Shown here: one piece after another, positions 10,123 to 18,801 of the stretch
How positions within the stretch are numbered: the first letter of the stretch is position 1
Layout: every line of letters starts with the position of its first letter
Assembly: GCA_964458325.1 (NCBI GenBank)
Contig: CAYWIM010000001.1
Span: 80,755-144,754, forward strand
Direction of reading: 5' to 3'
DNA: 64,000 nt
DNA from: JAGMXM01 sp964458325
GTDB lineage: Bacteria; Verrucomicrobiota; Verrucomicrobiia; Limisphaerales; UBA1319
Notes under the pieces: generated by a model
What the model was told of the DNA's origin: nothing
Databases searched by the model: none
The model's input: the letters and a program-made list of their open reading frames with translations, nothing else
Made by a program: the position numbers and the translations under genes

Positions 10123-11499
10123 TCAGGGCGCGTCGATCTCGAAGCCGAGGCCTTTGAGGTGCTGGAGCTTGTAGAGGAGGGCGCGGCGGCTGATGCCGAG
10201 GGCGCGGGCGGTCTCGGTGCGGTTGAAATGGTTGGCGCGGAGGGCCTGGAGAATGGCGTGGCGCTCGATGTCTTCGAGGCGGGCGGACTCGGCGGCGGGA
10301 TCGGGAACCGCGTCGGGGACGGATTGAAGGATGCGAGCGGGGAGGTGATCGGGAAGGATGAGCTCGCCGCGGGCGAGGAGGGTGGCTCGCTCCATGGCAT
10401 TGCGGAGCTCGCGGACATTGCCGGGCCAGCGGTAGCGTTCGAGGAGGCTGACGACGGCGGGGGAGAGGCGGGCTTTGCCCTGGGTAAACTCGGCGATGAA
10501 GAGGCTGGCGAGGGGGATGATATCTTCGCGGCGCTCGTGGAGGGGCGGAACGCGGATCTCCATGACGTTGAGGCGGAAGAAGAGGTCCTGTCGGAACCGG
10601 CCTTGCTGGACTTCGAGTTCGAGGTCGCGGTTGGTGGCGGCGAGGATGCGGGCGTTGGTGAGGCGGTCGCGGTTGTTGCCGATGCGCTGGAAGGTGCCGT
10701 CCTGGGTGATGCGGAGGAGCTTGGCCTGGAGGGCGGGCGAGAGCTCGGCGATTTCGTCGAGGAGGATCGTGCCGTCGTGGGCTTCCTCGAAGCGTCCGAC
10801 GCGCGGCGCGAAGGCGCCGGTGAACGCGCCCTTTTCGTGTCCGAAGAGCTCGCTTTCGAGGAGGGTTTCGGGGATAGCGGCGCAATTGATTTTGACGAGG
10901 GGCCCGGCGGATCGGCGGCTCCACTGGTGGATGAGGTCGGCGACAACCTCCTTGCCGACGCCGCTTTCGCCGGTGATGAGGATGCGGCTATCGGAATCGG
11001 CGACGAGGGCGGCGTCGCGGAACACGGCCCGGGTGGCGGGGCTGGCGGCGACGAAGTGGGGGGGGATCTGTTTGGAATCGGCGACGAGGAGGGGAGGGCT
11101 GACATCGAGGCCGAGGGCGGTTCGGGCGAGGGCGAGGAGCTCGTCGAGGTCGATGGGTTTGACGAGGTAATCGACGGCGCCGTCGCGCATGGCGCCGACG
11201 GCATCGCGCACATCGGCGAAGGCGGTGACGAGGAGGACGGGGAGGGTGGCGTGTTCCTGGCGGGCGCGGCGGAGGGTTTCGAGCCCGCTGATGCCGGGCA
11301 TGCGGACGTCGGAGATCATGAGGTGGACGGGCTCGCGCTGGAGGAGATCGAGGGCGGATTCGCCGTGGGTGGCCAGGAGCGTGTCGAATCCCTGGCCGCG
11401 GAGGAAGGAGTCGAGGAGGCTGCGCTGGCCGGGGTCGTCGTCGACGATGAGGATCCGCGGATGGGCCGGGGGCGAGAGGTGCGGAGGGGGTCGGGTCAT
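10123..11499 (-). CDS. NtrC/ZraR-type sigma-54 response regulator
   Basis: 458 aa. A receiver domain (about 13-125) has the acidic pocket VDDD at 19-22, phosphoacceptor Asp64 in DVRMPG, and the K of VKP. The AAA+ domain has Walker A GESGVGKE (177-184), the sigma-54 contact loop GAFTGA (224-229), and LLDEIAEL. A Fis-type HTH ends the protein (NRTETARALGISRRALLYKL). The protein should activate sigma-54 promoters when phosphorylated by the adjacent kinase. The ATG at 11499 overlaps the kinase stop (ATGA); the frame is open upstream but only into kinase sequence. It is the last gene of the secretion operon, suggesting the pair controls secretion or pseudopilus genes (inference). Confidence 0.93.
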   Translation of the reverse strand: MTRPPPHLSPPAHPRILIVDDDPGQRSLLDSFLRGQGFDTLLATHGESALDLLQREPVHLMISDVRMPGISGLETLRRARQEHATLPVLLVTAFADVRDAVGAMRDGAVDYLVKPIDLDELLALARTALGLDVSPPLLVADSKQIPPHFVAASPATRAVFRDAALVADSDSRILITGESGVGKEVVADLIHQWSRRSAGPLVKINCAAIPETLLESELFGHEKGAFTGAFAPRVGRFEEAHDGTILLDEIAELSPALQAKLLRITQDGTFQRIGNNRDRLTNARILAATNRDLELEVQQGRFRQDLFFRLNVMEIRVPPLHERREDIIPLASLFIAEFTQGKARLSPAVVSLLERYRWPGNVRELRNAMERATLLARGELILPDHLPARILQSVPDAVPDPAAESARLEDIERHAILQALRANHFNRTETARALGISRRALLYKLQHLKGLGFEIDAP

Positions 11500-13133
11500 G
11501 ACCGTCGGGGCAGGACGAGCTCGAGGCGGCTCAGGCGGAAGGTGGCGCCGCCGCCGGGGCGGTCGAGGCATTCGACCTCCCAGCCGTGGGCGAGGACGAT
11601 CTGCTTGACGACGGCAAGGCCCAGTCCGGTGCCCTGATTCCGGGTGGTGAAGTAGGGGCGAAAGATCTCGGCGCGCTGTTCGGGAGGAACGCCGGGGCCG
11701 TTGTCGTGGATATCGATGTTGGCTTCGGCGGGCAGGACTTTGCGGGCGACGATCTGGATCTGGCCGCTCGAGGCGACGGCCTGGATGGCATTGAGGAGGA
11801 GATTGAAGAGGGCCTGGCGCAGGAGGGGTTGGTCGGCGTTGACGGTGAGCTGGGCATCGACGACCTCGAGCTGGATGGACTTGTCTTCGATGTCGCTCTT
11901 GAGAGCGCGGACGACGTCGCCGACCACGGCATCGAGGGCGACGGGAGAGCGGCGGACCTCGCGGGGTTTGGAGTAATTGATGAACTCGTTGAGCTGGACG
12001 GTGACGCGGTCGACCTCGTCGGTGATCTCGAGCGATTTGGCGCGGATGGTTTGGGGTGTATCGGAGCTTTTGGCGATCATCTGGGCGAGGCCGCGAATGA
12101 TGTTGAGCGGATTGCGGGTTTCATGGGCGAGGCCAGCGGCGGCGACATTCATTTCGCGGAGGTGGGTGTTCTGCTCGCTGGCGCGGACAAGGCGCATCTG
12201 GTATTCGGAGGATTTGACCAGGGTGCGCCATGCGAAGGCGAAACCGGCGGCGGCGATTGCGGCGAAGCCGGTGATGATGGTGCGGAGCCAGAGGTCGCGG
12301 GTGCGGGCGGACAGGTAATCGCTGGTGGAGAGGACCATGGCGAGGCCGTGCAGGCCTTTTTGCTCGATGAGGGCTTTGTATTCGTCGGGGTTCATCCAGG
12401 GGGGGCGCCAGAAGCCGGGGGGTTCGCGGGATGGCTGGCCCGGCTCGCTGCGGCTGCCGCGATTCTGTCGAGAGTCGGGTCCGCCGGGCGGCTCGGGGGA
12501 TGGGCGCGGGTTATGGGAATCGCGGGGCTCGCGGAGTTGGCCCGACGGGCCGGGGGCGGCTTCCGACGGGCGCGATTCTCCGGGTTCAGCGGAGGCGACG
12601 ACATTGGAGAGGCTGTTGGTTTCGGGGCGGCGGGGCCAAGGGCCGGGCGGGGGGAATCGGCTCCGGGGATCGCGGCGTCCCGGGTCGGGCTCCGGCATGA
12701 CGATGGTGGGGGAGGCATTGGTGCCATCGGGAGGGACGATGGCGCCGAGGTCGACCAGGTTGACGACCGTGACGGACTGGCGGTCCCAGCGGACGCCGGA
12801 CTGGGGCATGCCGGCGGCGCCGAGGTCGACGGATTCACCGGCGGCGGTGATGACCTCGCCGACGGCGTTGAGGAGCACGACGCCTTTGAGCTCCTCGGAC
12901 TGGACGAGCTCGTTGAGGGCGGATTCGAGCCGGGGTTTGGAGACCATGCCGCCGAACCGGCGCTGGGATCGGATGACCAGGCCGAGAGTGCCGGTGATGT
13001 CGCGGGCGCGCCGGATGACGGTTTCCCTGGCGGATCGCTTGAAGCGCTGGTGTTCGAGGGCCTGCCAGAGAAACACCAGGACCCACAAGGCCAGGAGCAG
13101 ACGGAACACCCAGTTGGCTCGCGGCAGGATCAT
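11496..13133 (-). CDS. Membrane sensor histidine kinase, partner of the sigma-54 regulator
   Basis: 545 aa. There is one N-terminal membrane helix (about 8-24) and a long periplasmic region with a Pro/Arg/Ser-rich low-complexity part (about 155-250). A second helix (about 283-300, TIITGFAAIAAAGFAFAW) leads to a HisKA domain with the phosphoacceptor in HETRNPLN (His337). HATPase_c boxes follow: NLLLNAIQA, DNGPGVP, FTTRNQGTGLGLAV and GGATF. This is a ZraS/NtrB-like class I kinase. Its ATG overlaps the secretin gene stop, and its stop overlaps the regulator start, so all three are translationally coupled. The disordered, Gly/Pro-rich sensor insert is unusual; the signal is unknown. Confidence 0.9.
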   Translation of the reverse strand: MILPRANWVFRLLLALWVLVFLWQALEHQRFKRSARETVIRRARDITGTLGLVIRSQRRFGGMVSKPRLESALNELVQSEELKGVVLLNAVGEVITAAGESVDLGAAGMPQSGVRWDRQSVTVVNLVDLGAIVPPDGTNASPTIVMPEPDPGRRDPRSRFPPPGPWPRRPETNSLSNVVASAEPGESRPSEAAPGPSGQLREPRDSHNPRPSPEPPGGPDSRQNRGSRSEPGQPSREPPGFWRPPWMNPDEYKALIEQKGLHGLAMVLSTSDYLSARTRDLWLRTIITGFAAIAAAGFAFAWRTLVKSSEYQMRLVRASEQNTHLREMNVAAAGLAHETRNPLNIIRGLAQMIAKSSDTPQTIRAKSLEITDEVDRVTVQLNEFINYSKPREVRRSPVALDAVVGDVVRALKSDIEDKSIQLEVVDAQLTVNADQPLLRQALFNLLLNAIQAVASSGQIQIVARKVLPAEANIDIHDNGPGVPPEQRAEIFRPYFTTRNQGTGLGLAVVKQIVLAHGWEVECLDRPGGGATFRLSRLELVLPRRS

Positions 13134-14347
13134 GGGGTCATCTGGGCTCCCCGGCTGCCTGCGGAGGGGGCGGGCCGGCTGCTGGATTTCTTGCGGGTCG
13201 AGGGCGGCACTTCGATCAGCTCGTTCGGGTCGGCGGCCTTGACCGGCAGGGCATCGATGAACCGGTCCAATTCCTGTGAGGAGAAAGCCTGGGGGACCAG
13301 CTGGGCCTGTTGGCGTTCATGGTTTGTCAAGGCGGCGACTTCCGTAGGCTGGTTAACAATATGCGGGGTGAGGATGATGATCAACTCTGTTTTCGCGTTC
13401 GATTTGATGGTTCTCCGGAAGGCCAGTCCCAGGAGGGGGATATCGCCCAGGAGGGGGATTTTGCGGACAGATTCGGTTTGTTGGTTTTCCATGAGGCCGC
13501 CGATGATGATGGGATGGCCGTTGGGTGTGACGACCACGGTCTCGGCGGAGCGTTTGGCGATGACGAAGGCATCGACGGTTTCGGAGATGGGAACGGTTTG
13601 ATCGGTGAGCGTCGAGATTTCGGGGGCGACGATCATCTCGACGAGGCCGTCGGAGGTGATGAAGGGGGTGACGCGGAGGATGATGCCGATATCCTGGTAT
13701 TGGACCGTATTGATCGTCTGGCCGTTGTCGGTGATGCGGGTATCGGTGATATAGGGGATTTCCTGGCCGACGGTGATGACGGCCTCCTGGTTATTGCGGG
13801 CCATGATGGAGGGGCGGGAGAGGACCTCGGTTTTGCCGGCGGAGGCGATGGCGCGGGCGATGACCTGGAAATCGTCGCTGAGGATCTTGTAAAAGCCGGC
13901 GCCGCCGAACTCCAAGGGCACGGTATTCAATCCAAACAACGAGCTCAGGTCGTTGGTGGTGTTGCCGCTATTGACGTGGGTGAATTGGCCCTGGACGCCG
14001 ATATCGGATCCCTTGTTATGGGTGACCTCAAGGAACACGACCTTGATGAGGACCTGGGGCTTGGGGCGGTCGAGGTTGGTGATCACCTGGCTGATGTGGA
14101 GGTTGGTCTCCTCGTCGGTGATTACGATGAGGCGGCGGGTTTCGGGGTCGCTGGTGATCGTGGCCTCGCCGATCTCGCCGGAGCTGTTATAGGTGCGGGT
14201 GCTCGAGGAGGAGCCCGATCGCCGGCTGGTGGTGCTGCCTCCGAAACCGCCGCCGCCGAAGAACTGAGCTTCGAGCGCAGGCGCGGCCGCCAGAATGAGA
14301 CCGAGCGCGAGGGCCAGCCGGGCTCGTGGATAGGCGAGGTGTGACAT
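13130..14347 (-). CDS. gspD: Secretin core protein, C-terminal half of a split GspD
   Basis: 405 aa. A signal peptide (LALALGLILAAAPALEAQF) is followed by a Gly/Ser-rich stretch, one N-domain-like segment (ATITSDPETRRLIVITDEETNLHI begins it), then the secretin fold: VLIKVVFLEVTHNKGSDIGV, KTEVLSRPSIMARNNQEA, VGQEIPYI, DIGIILRVTPFI, IIIGGLMENQQTES, KIPLLGDIPLLGLAF and ELIIILTPHIV. These are the canonical secretin beta-barrel blocks that form the outer-membrane channel. It lacks the usual array of N0-N3 domains, which is carried by the adjacent upstream gene. It follows that gene after 36 nt. The two together equal one GspD. Confidence 0.88.
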   Translation of the reverse strand: MSHLAYPRARLALALGLILAAAPALEAQFFGGGGFGGSTTSRRSGSSSSTRTYNSSGEIGEATITSDPETRRLIVITDEETNLHISQVITNLDRPKPQVLIKVVFLEVTHNKGSDIGVQGQFTHVNSGNTTNDLSSLFGLNTVPLEFGGAGFYKILSDDFQVIARAIASAGKTEVLSRPSIMARNNQEAVITVGQEIPYITDTRITDNGQTINTVQYQDIGIILRVTPFITSDGLVEMIVAPEISTLTDQTVPISETVDAFVIAKRSAETVVVTPNGHPIIIGGLMENQQTESVRKIPLLGDIPLLGLAFRRTIKSNAKTELIIILTPHIVNQPTEVAALTNHERQQAQLVPQAFSSQELDRFIDALPVKAADPNELIEVPPSTRKKSSSRPAPSAGSRGAQMTP

Positions 14348-14383
14348 AATCGATGGGTGGTTTGGCGGGGTGAACTGGTGGGT

Positions 14384-16102
14384 TTAGCGGGAGCCGCTCG
14401 AGCTGCTGTTCCTCGCGCCGGTGCGGTTGCCGGAGCTGGTGCCCTGGCCGAAGCTGGATCGATTGCTGAACGGGTTTTGGGTTTGGGTGCCGGTGGTGGT
14501 GCGCCGGTTGTTGTTCCGCGTGTTTTGCCCCTCGAACATGTTGCGGAGGATCTCCTCGACGCTGGCGACATCGGCGTTTTCGAGCGAATAGACGAACACC
14601 TTCTGTCGTTTGGCGTCGCTGGAGTCGAGCTGGGCAATCATGGCGGCGATCTGGGGCATCATTTCGCTCGAAGCGCTGACCACGATCGAGGAGGTGCGCT
14701 GGTCGGGGACGGCGACGACCTGGCCTTTTTTCTTGGCGCGATCGCTGGTCGAGGTCGAGCCGGAGCCTCCGCCGAACATGCCGCCGGGGCCGCCGGGGCC
14801 GCGGAACTGGAAAGCGGAACGGCCGCTGGTCGAGGTGGTGGTCGGGAAGAGGCTCGTGAGGAGGTCGGCGGTTTCGACGGGGTCGGCGAAGCTCAGGTGG
14901 AACACGCGGAGCTCGGTGATGTCTTCGGCGTTGGTGTCGATTTCGCGGACGAGCTCTTCGATGGTCGAGATGTATTCATCCGGGGCGCTGACGACGAGCG
15001 AGTTGGTGCGCTCGTCGGCGACGGCGGCGACGCGGGAGGCGGCGCGGCGGGCCTCGCTGACGCCGGTGCTGGTGGGGGCATTGCCCTGGCCGCCGCCCCG
15101 GTCCCCGCCGGGGCCGCCGCCGAAACGGGCCATGAACTCGGCGCGGGGATCGTTGCCGCGGGTGCTGGTGTTCTGGGTGGGAAAGAGCTCCTTGACGATA
15201 TTGGCGAGCTCCTTGGCATCGGCGTAGGCGAGCGGGAAGACGCGGATGGCGGAGATACTGGAGATGGAGGTATCGAGGGCTTTGACGATCTGGACCATGC
15301 GGCGGATGTCGGCCTGAGTATCGGTGAGGACGATGGCATTGCCGCTTTCGTTGGCGGTCATGTTGGCGTAGGAGGGGAGAAGCGGCTGGAGATCCTTGGT
15401 CATCTGGAGGGCGTTGGCGTAGCGGATGGGGACGATGTGGGTGACCATTTCGTCATTCTTGGGGATGGCTTCGGGATCGGCGCCGATGCGGACGGGGATA
15501 TCGCGTTTCTTGGCCTCGTCGCGGCTGACGATGGTGAGGGTGCGGTCGTTGCGGACGGCGGCGTAGCCGTTCTTGTTGAGGACAGTATTGAGGAGGTTGA
15601 TGGCCTCGTCCTGGGTGAGGGGCTGGTAGCTCCAGGCATCGACGCGGCCGCGGACCTCGGTTTCCTTGACGATGATGAGGCCGGTGGCCTTGCTGATGTA
15701 ATCCAGCACGGTATCGAGCGGCACGCCGCGGAAGTTGAACCGGAGGCCTTTTTCGCCGTTGGCGGCGGTGAGATCGACGGGAGGCGGCTGGGCAGGGGGC
15801 GCACTCGGCGCGGCCGTGTCGGGCGGCGCCGGCGGGGGGGCAGCCTGGGGTGCCGATGGGGCCGAGCCGGCCTCGGGTGCGGCAGCGGGGGCGGCAGCGG
15901 GGGCGGCAGCGGGCGGGCTGTCGGGAGGATTGTTCGTGGGCGCCGGGCTTGGGGGCGCGGGGGTCTCGGGCTGGGGCGCCGCGGACACGGTGACCGTGGT
16001 TTGCGGTCCGGGGGGCGCGGCATTATCGGTTGTTTGAGCGGCGATCGGGGAAGCGACGATGGCGATCGCAGCGGCCAGCAGCCATGCGTTGACGGGTTTC
16101 AT
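14384..16102 (-). CDS. GspD N-domain protein (periplasmic N0-N3), N-terminal half of a split secretin
   Basis: 572 aa. A signal peptide (AIAIVASPIAAQ) is followed by a long Pro/Ala low-complexity linker (about 25-110, with AAP repeats). An N0-like domain (RFNFRGVPLDTVLDYISKAT) comes next, then repeated N1-type KH-fold modules, each ending in a recognisable pattern: HIVPIRYANA with NAIVLTDTQADI, RVFPLAYADAKELA with NSLVVSAPDEYI, RVFHLSFADPVE with SIVVSASSEMM, and VYSLENADVASVEEIL. Gly-rich loops separate them. It ends in a Ser/Asn/Gly-rich tail with no secretin barrel. It should form the periplasmic vestibule of the type II channel, non-covalently joined to the secretin core encoded next. It starts as TGATG overlap with the gspC-like gene. 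Confidence 0.85.
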   Translation of the reverse strand: MKPVNAWLLAAAIAIVASPIAAQTTDNAAPPGPQTTVTVSAAPQPETPAPPSPAPTNNPPDSPPAAAPAAAPAAAPEAGSAPSAPQAAPPPAPPDTAAPSAPPAQPPPVDLTAANGEKGLRFNFRGVPLDTVLDYISKATGLIIVKETEVRGRVDAWSYQPLTQDEAINLLNTVLNKNGYAAVRNDRTLTIVSRDEAKKRDIPVRIGADPEAIPKNDEMVTHIVPIRYANALQMTKDLQPLLPSYANMTANESGNAIVLTDTQADIRRMVQIVKALDTSISSISAIRVFPLAYADAKELANIVKELFPTQNTSTRGNDPRAEFMARFGGGPGGDRGGGQGNAPTSTGVSEARRAASRVAAVADERTNSLVVSAPDEYISTIEELVREIDTNAEDITELRVFHLSFADPVETADLLTSLFPTTTSTSGRSAFQFRGPGGPGGMFGGGSGSTSTSDRAKKKGQVVAVPDQRTSSIVVSASSEMMPQIAAMIAQLDSSDAKRQKVFVYSLENADVASVEEILRNMFEGQNTRNNNRRTTTGTQTQNPFSNRSSFGQGTSSGNRTGARNSSSSGSR

Positions 16103-16842
16103 CAGTTGATCTCCTGTTGTCGTTTTTCCATGAGACGTTTGAGGACTTCATCCTCGCTGGCGCCACTCGAGGCACTGCTCGGAGGGGCGGCTTCGGCGGC
16201 GGGGCTTGGTGCGGTGAGGGAAGGCTGGGAATCGGATTCGCCCCCGCGGTCGCGGCGGGAGGATCGGCGGAAAGCATCGGCGGCGGCGGGGATGGAAGGG
16301 AAAGCGCCGGGCGCCGGGATCGAGAAGGAAGGGCGATCGGGCGGGCGGGTGGGGGTGCGATCGGATTCGGGGGCGGGCGCCAGGGCGGCGAGCTGCCAGG
16401 CGCCGCCTTCGGCGCGCTGCATCTGGAGGTCCATGGTGAGCTCGAAATGGTTGCTGGGCGAGCGGAGGCAGACTCGATCGGGGGTGATGAACTCGACCTG
16501 GAGATCGCCGAGGCGTTCGGACGGTTTGAGGGCCGTTTGGTAGCGGGATTCGCTGCCGTCGAAGAAGGCGAACGATCCGGTTTCGGAGATCAGGGTTCCG
16601 ACCAGGGTGAACCGTTCGACGCGGGCGGTCCGGGGCGGCTCGATGCGGGCGCCGGGAGGGGGCGGGGGGCGGCGGTTGGGATTGAAAATGTTGCGATCGA
16701 GGATGAGCTGGAACGTGGAGAAATTGCGGGGGTCGGCGGGGGCATTGGATGCCTGGGCAGCGGCGAGCGTGGAGGGGATCAGGCAGCCGATCAGGAGCAA
16801 GGCGGCGACGCGGAGATCGCGATGGGGGGCGGTGGGGCTCAT
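16102..16842 (-). CDS. GspC/PilP-like inner-membrane protein of the secretion operon
   Basis: 246 aa. An N-terminal hydrophobic helix (VAALLLIGCLIPSTLAAAQ) precedes the sequence FQLILDRNIFNPNRRP and an HR-type beta domain (RFTLVGTLISETGSFAFFDG ... LGDLQVEFITPDRVCL). GspC homology-region domains share the LVGTL, buried-G, and D-RV-L pattern. The C-terminus is Pro/Ser-rich and ends in a charged helix. GspC links the inner-membrane platform to the secretin N0 domain; position directly upstream of the N-domain gene supports this. The ATG at 16842 overlaps the previous stop (ATGA). Similarity is structural rather than strong, so PilP-like is an alternative name. Confidence 0.65.
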   Translation of the reverse strand: MSPTAPHRDLRVAALLLIGCLIPSTLAAAQASNAPADPRNFSTFQLILDRNIFNPNRRPPPPPGARIEPPRTARVERFTLVGTLISETGSFAFFDGSESRYQTALKPSERLGDLQVEFITPDRVCLRSPSNHFELTMDLQMQRAEGGAWQLAALAPAPESDRTPTRPPDRPSFSIPAPGAFPSIPAAADAFRRSSRRDRGGESDSQPSLTAPSPAAEAAPPSSASSGASEDEVLKRLMEKRQQEIN

Positions 16843-17372
16843 GGGTTTTTCTCCGTGAGGAGCAGGCCGCTGAAGCGGACGGCGAGCGAGAGCTGCTGGC
16901 CTTCGTTGTCGCGCGAGGTGATCTCGATCTCCTCGATTTTGAGGGCGAGCGGATCGGTTTCGAGCTCGTGGAGGAATCGGGCGACGGACGACAGGTTGCC
17001 GAAGGCATCGGCGCGGCACTCGAGGGTTTTGAATTCGGGGCTGGGCTCTTTCCACTGGGGTTTGATGGAGGTGAAGCTGATGCGGCTGGCCTGGGCCCAG
17101 CGGTCGACGGCTTTCAAGACCGAGTTTTCCGCTGCGGAGACGGTGGCGGGCAGCGTGTTGGTTTCCATCATCGACCAACGTTCGCGTATGGTCTGTTCGC
17201 GGTCCAGCAACAAAGCGCCTTTTTGGATGGATTTCTGGAGGGATACGACGCGGGCGGAGCGTGCTTTCCAGGCCTGGGTGAGCGGGGTGAGCACGAGGCG
17301 GTCGCCGACCAGGAGCGCGACGATGGCGATGGCGGCGATGGCGAGGAGATGTTCGCGGCTTTTAATCTTCAT
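16839..17372 (-). CDS. GspM/PilO-like assembly platform protein
   Basis: 177 aa. One N-terminal membrane helix (about 9-26, LLAIAAIAIVALLVGDRLV) is followed by a coiled-coil stretch (WKARSARVVSLQKSIQKGALLLDREQ) and a ferredoxin-like C-terminal domain. This is the layout of PilO and GspM, which form the periplasmic ring around the pseudopilus with GspL and GspC. The start at 17372 lies 11 nt inside the end of gspL. The longer frame upstream overlaps gspL in another phase and is not supported. Confidence 0.75.
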   Translation of the reverse strand: MKIKSREHLLAIAAIAIVALLVGDRLVLTPLTQAWKARSARVVSLQKSIQKGALLLDREQTIRERWSMMETNTLPATVSAAENSVLKAVDRWAQASRISFTSIKPQWKEPSPEFKTLECRADAFGNLSSVARFLHELETDPLALKIEEIEITSRDNEGQQLSLAVRFSGLLLTEKNP

Positions 17373-18801
17373 GGCGGCCTCCTTCGATCCAGCGGAAGGC
17401 GAGGATGTACTGGAGAGGGGATTTGCCGCGGACCTGCTGGGTTTTGAGGTCGGCGACTTGGGGGAAAGCGCGGAGGCTGTCAAGGAGCTGGAGGAGCGCC
17501 TGATTATCGCGGGCCTGGCCGGAGCAAATGACCTCGTTGCCGTTCTTGATCTGGACGTTCTTGGCCGAGACGGCGCCGTCCTCGGAATAGGCCTGGACGA
17601 TGCGGAGGAGGATGCGGAGCGTGGGGGCGGACTCGTCGAACCAGGGGCGGTAAGCGCGGGTCTTGGTCTGGAGGCCTTCGGCGAGGCTCACTCGGGGCTG
17701 CATGGATTGCCAGCGGTTTTCGAGCGACGAGAGCCGCCACTGCTGGATGAGAAACGCGGATCCGATGAGGAGGACGAGGGCGGCGGCCGCGGCGCCGGTG
17801 TAAGCGATGCGCCGCGACGCGAAGCGGTTGACAAACTGGGTCCACGGGCTGACGCGAGGCGGGAGGAACTCGAAGAGGCACGGCTGTCCCTGGATGTGGC
17901 GCGCGGCAAGGCCGAGGGCGGAGGCGGTGCTGGTGCGAGCCAGCTGAGGGAACTCGCTGCCGTTGACCCGGGGTATCGATCCGGGCTCGACCGACATGCC
18001 CAGCGAGCGTGCGATCGGCCGGATGTGCTCGATCAGGGATTCCGCGGTGGGAGATCCGCCATAGACAACGACCTGGCGGATGGTATCGCGGAGCTCGCGG
18101 GGCAGCTGGCCGAGGGTGATCCGGATTTCACGCGCCAGGATGTCGAAGTCCGGCTGGTGGTCGGCGCCGTCCTTTTCGATGACGCCTTCGAGCGATCGGA
18201 GCGCGGCGATTCCGCCGGGGGCGGACACGAGCATGTCGATACCGGTCTGGCCGACGCCCAAGCTCAGCTGGCTGGGGGCCGGGGTGGGGGTGTAAGGCTC
18301 GAGGGCGGTGATGCCGAGGGAGAGGCTGATGGGTTTAAGTCGGGCGGCGCGGAGCGTTTTGGTCAGGAGGACGAGGTGATGTTGGGGGACGGCCAACAGG
18401 GATGCGTGCTGGTCGCCATTGGGGAGGCGGAAGCGGGAGGTGGAGATGGCCAGGTCGGCGGGGTCATACGGAAATCCTTGCTCGGCTTCGAGCTGGAGGA
18501 ACCCGGGCACGTCGGCCTCGGGGATATCGGGGATCTTGCATGCGAGGGTCAGGACCCAACTCGAGGGGAGGCAGACGGTGCAATGGCGCTCGCGGATGCC
18601 GGCCTGGTCGAGGTGGTTGCGGATCTCGCGGCCGACCAGCTCGGGATCGTTGGTCAACGGATCCAAGGTCAGCGGGATGCTGAAGGTCTGGGAGATCCGG
18701 TAGCTGCCGTTGGACCGGTGGATGAGGACGCCATCCAGGTTGCGGCCATCGAGGTGGAGGCCGATGAGCGAAGCGGGGCGATGGGATTGGATGCTGAGCA
18801 T
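17362..18801 (-). CDS. gspL: GspL-like PilM-PilN fusion protein
   Basis: 479 aa. The first 320 residues have an actin-like PilM/GspL cytoplasmic fold (IGLHLDGRNLDGVLI at the start, then HCTVCLPSSWVL, VVVYGGSPTAESL and SALGLAARH). A membrane helix (about 340-360, AYTGAAAAALVLLIGSAFLI) and a PilN-like periplasmic domain follow (LRILLRIVQAY ... QIKNGNEVICSGQARDNQALLQLLDSL). Fusing PilM and PilN makes the GspL topology. It docks GspE to the membrane. Stop of gspK overlaps the start by 1 nt (TGATG). Confidence 0.85.
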   Translation of the reverse strand: MLSIQSHRPASLIGLHLDGRNLDGVLIHRSNGSYRISQTFSIPLTLDPLTNDPELVGREIRNHLDQAGIRERHCTVCLPSSWVLTLACKIPDIPEADVPGFLQLEAEQGFPYDPADLAISTSRFRLPNGDQHASLLAVPQHHLVLLTKTLRAARLKPISLSLGITALEPYTPTPAPSQLSLGVGQTGIDMLVSAPGGIAALRSLEGVIEKDGADHQPDFDILAREIRITLGQLPRELRDTIRQVVVYGGSPTAESLIEHIRPIARSLGMSVEPGSIPRVNGSEFPQLARTSTASALGLAARHIQGQPCLFEFLPPRVSPWTQFVNRFASRRIAYTGAAAAALVLLIGSAFLIQQWRLSSLENRWQSMQPRVSLAEGLQTKTRAYRPWFDESAPTLRILLRIVQAYSEDGAVSAKNVQIKNGNEVICSGQARDNQALLQLLDSLRAFPQVADLKTQQVRGKSPLQYILAFRWIEGGRHED

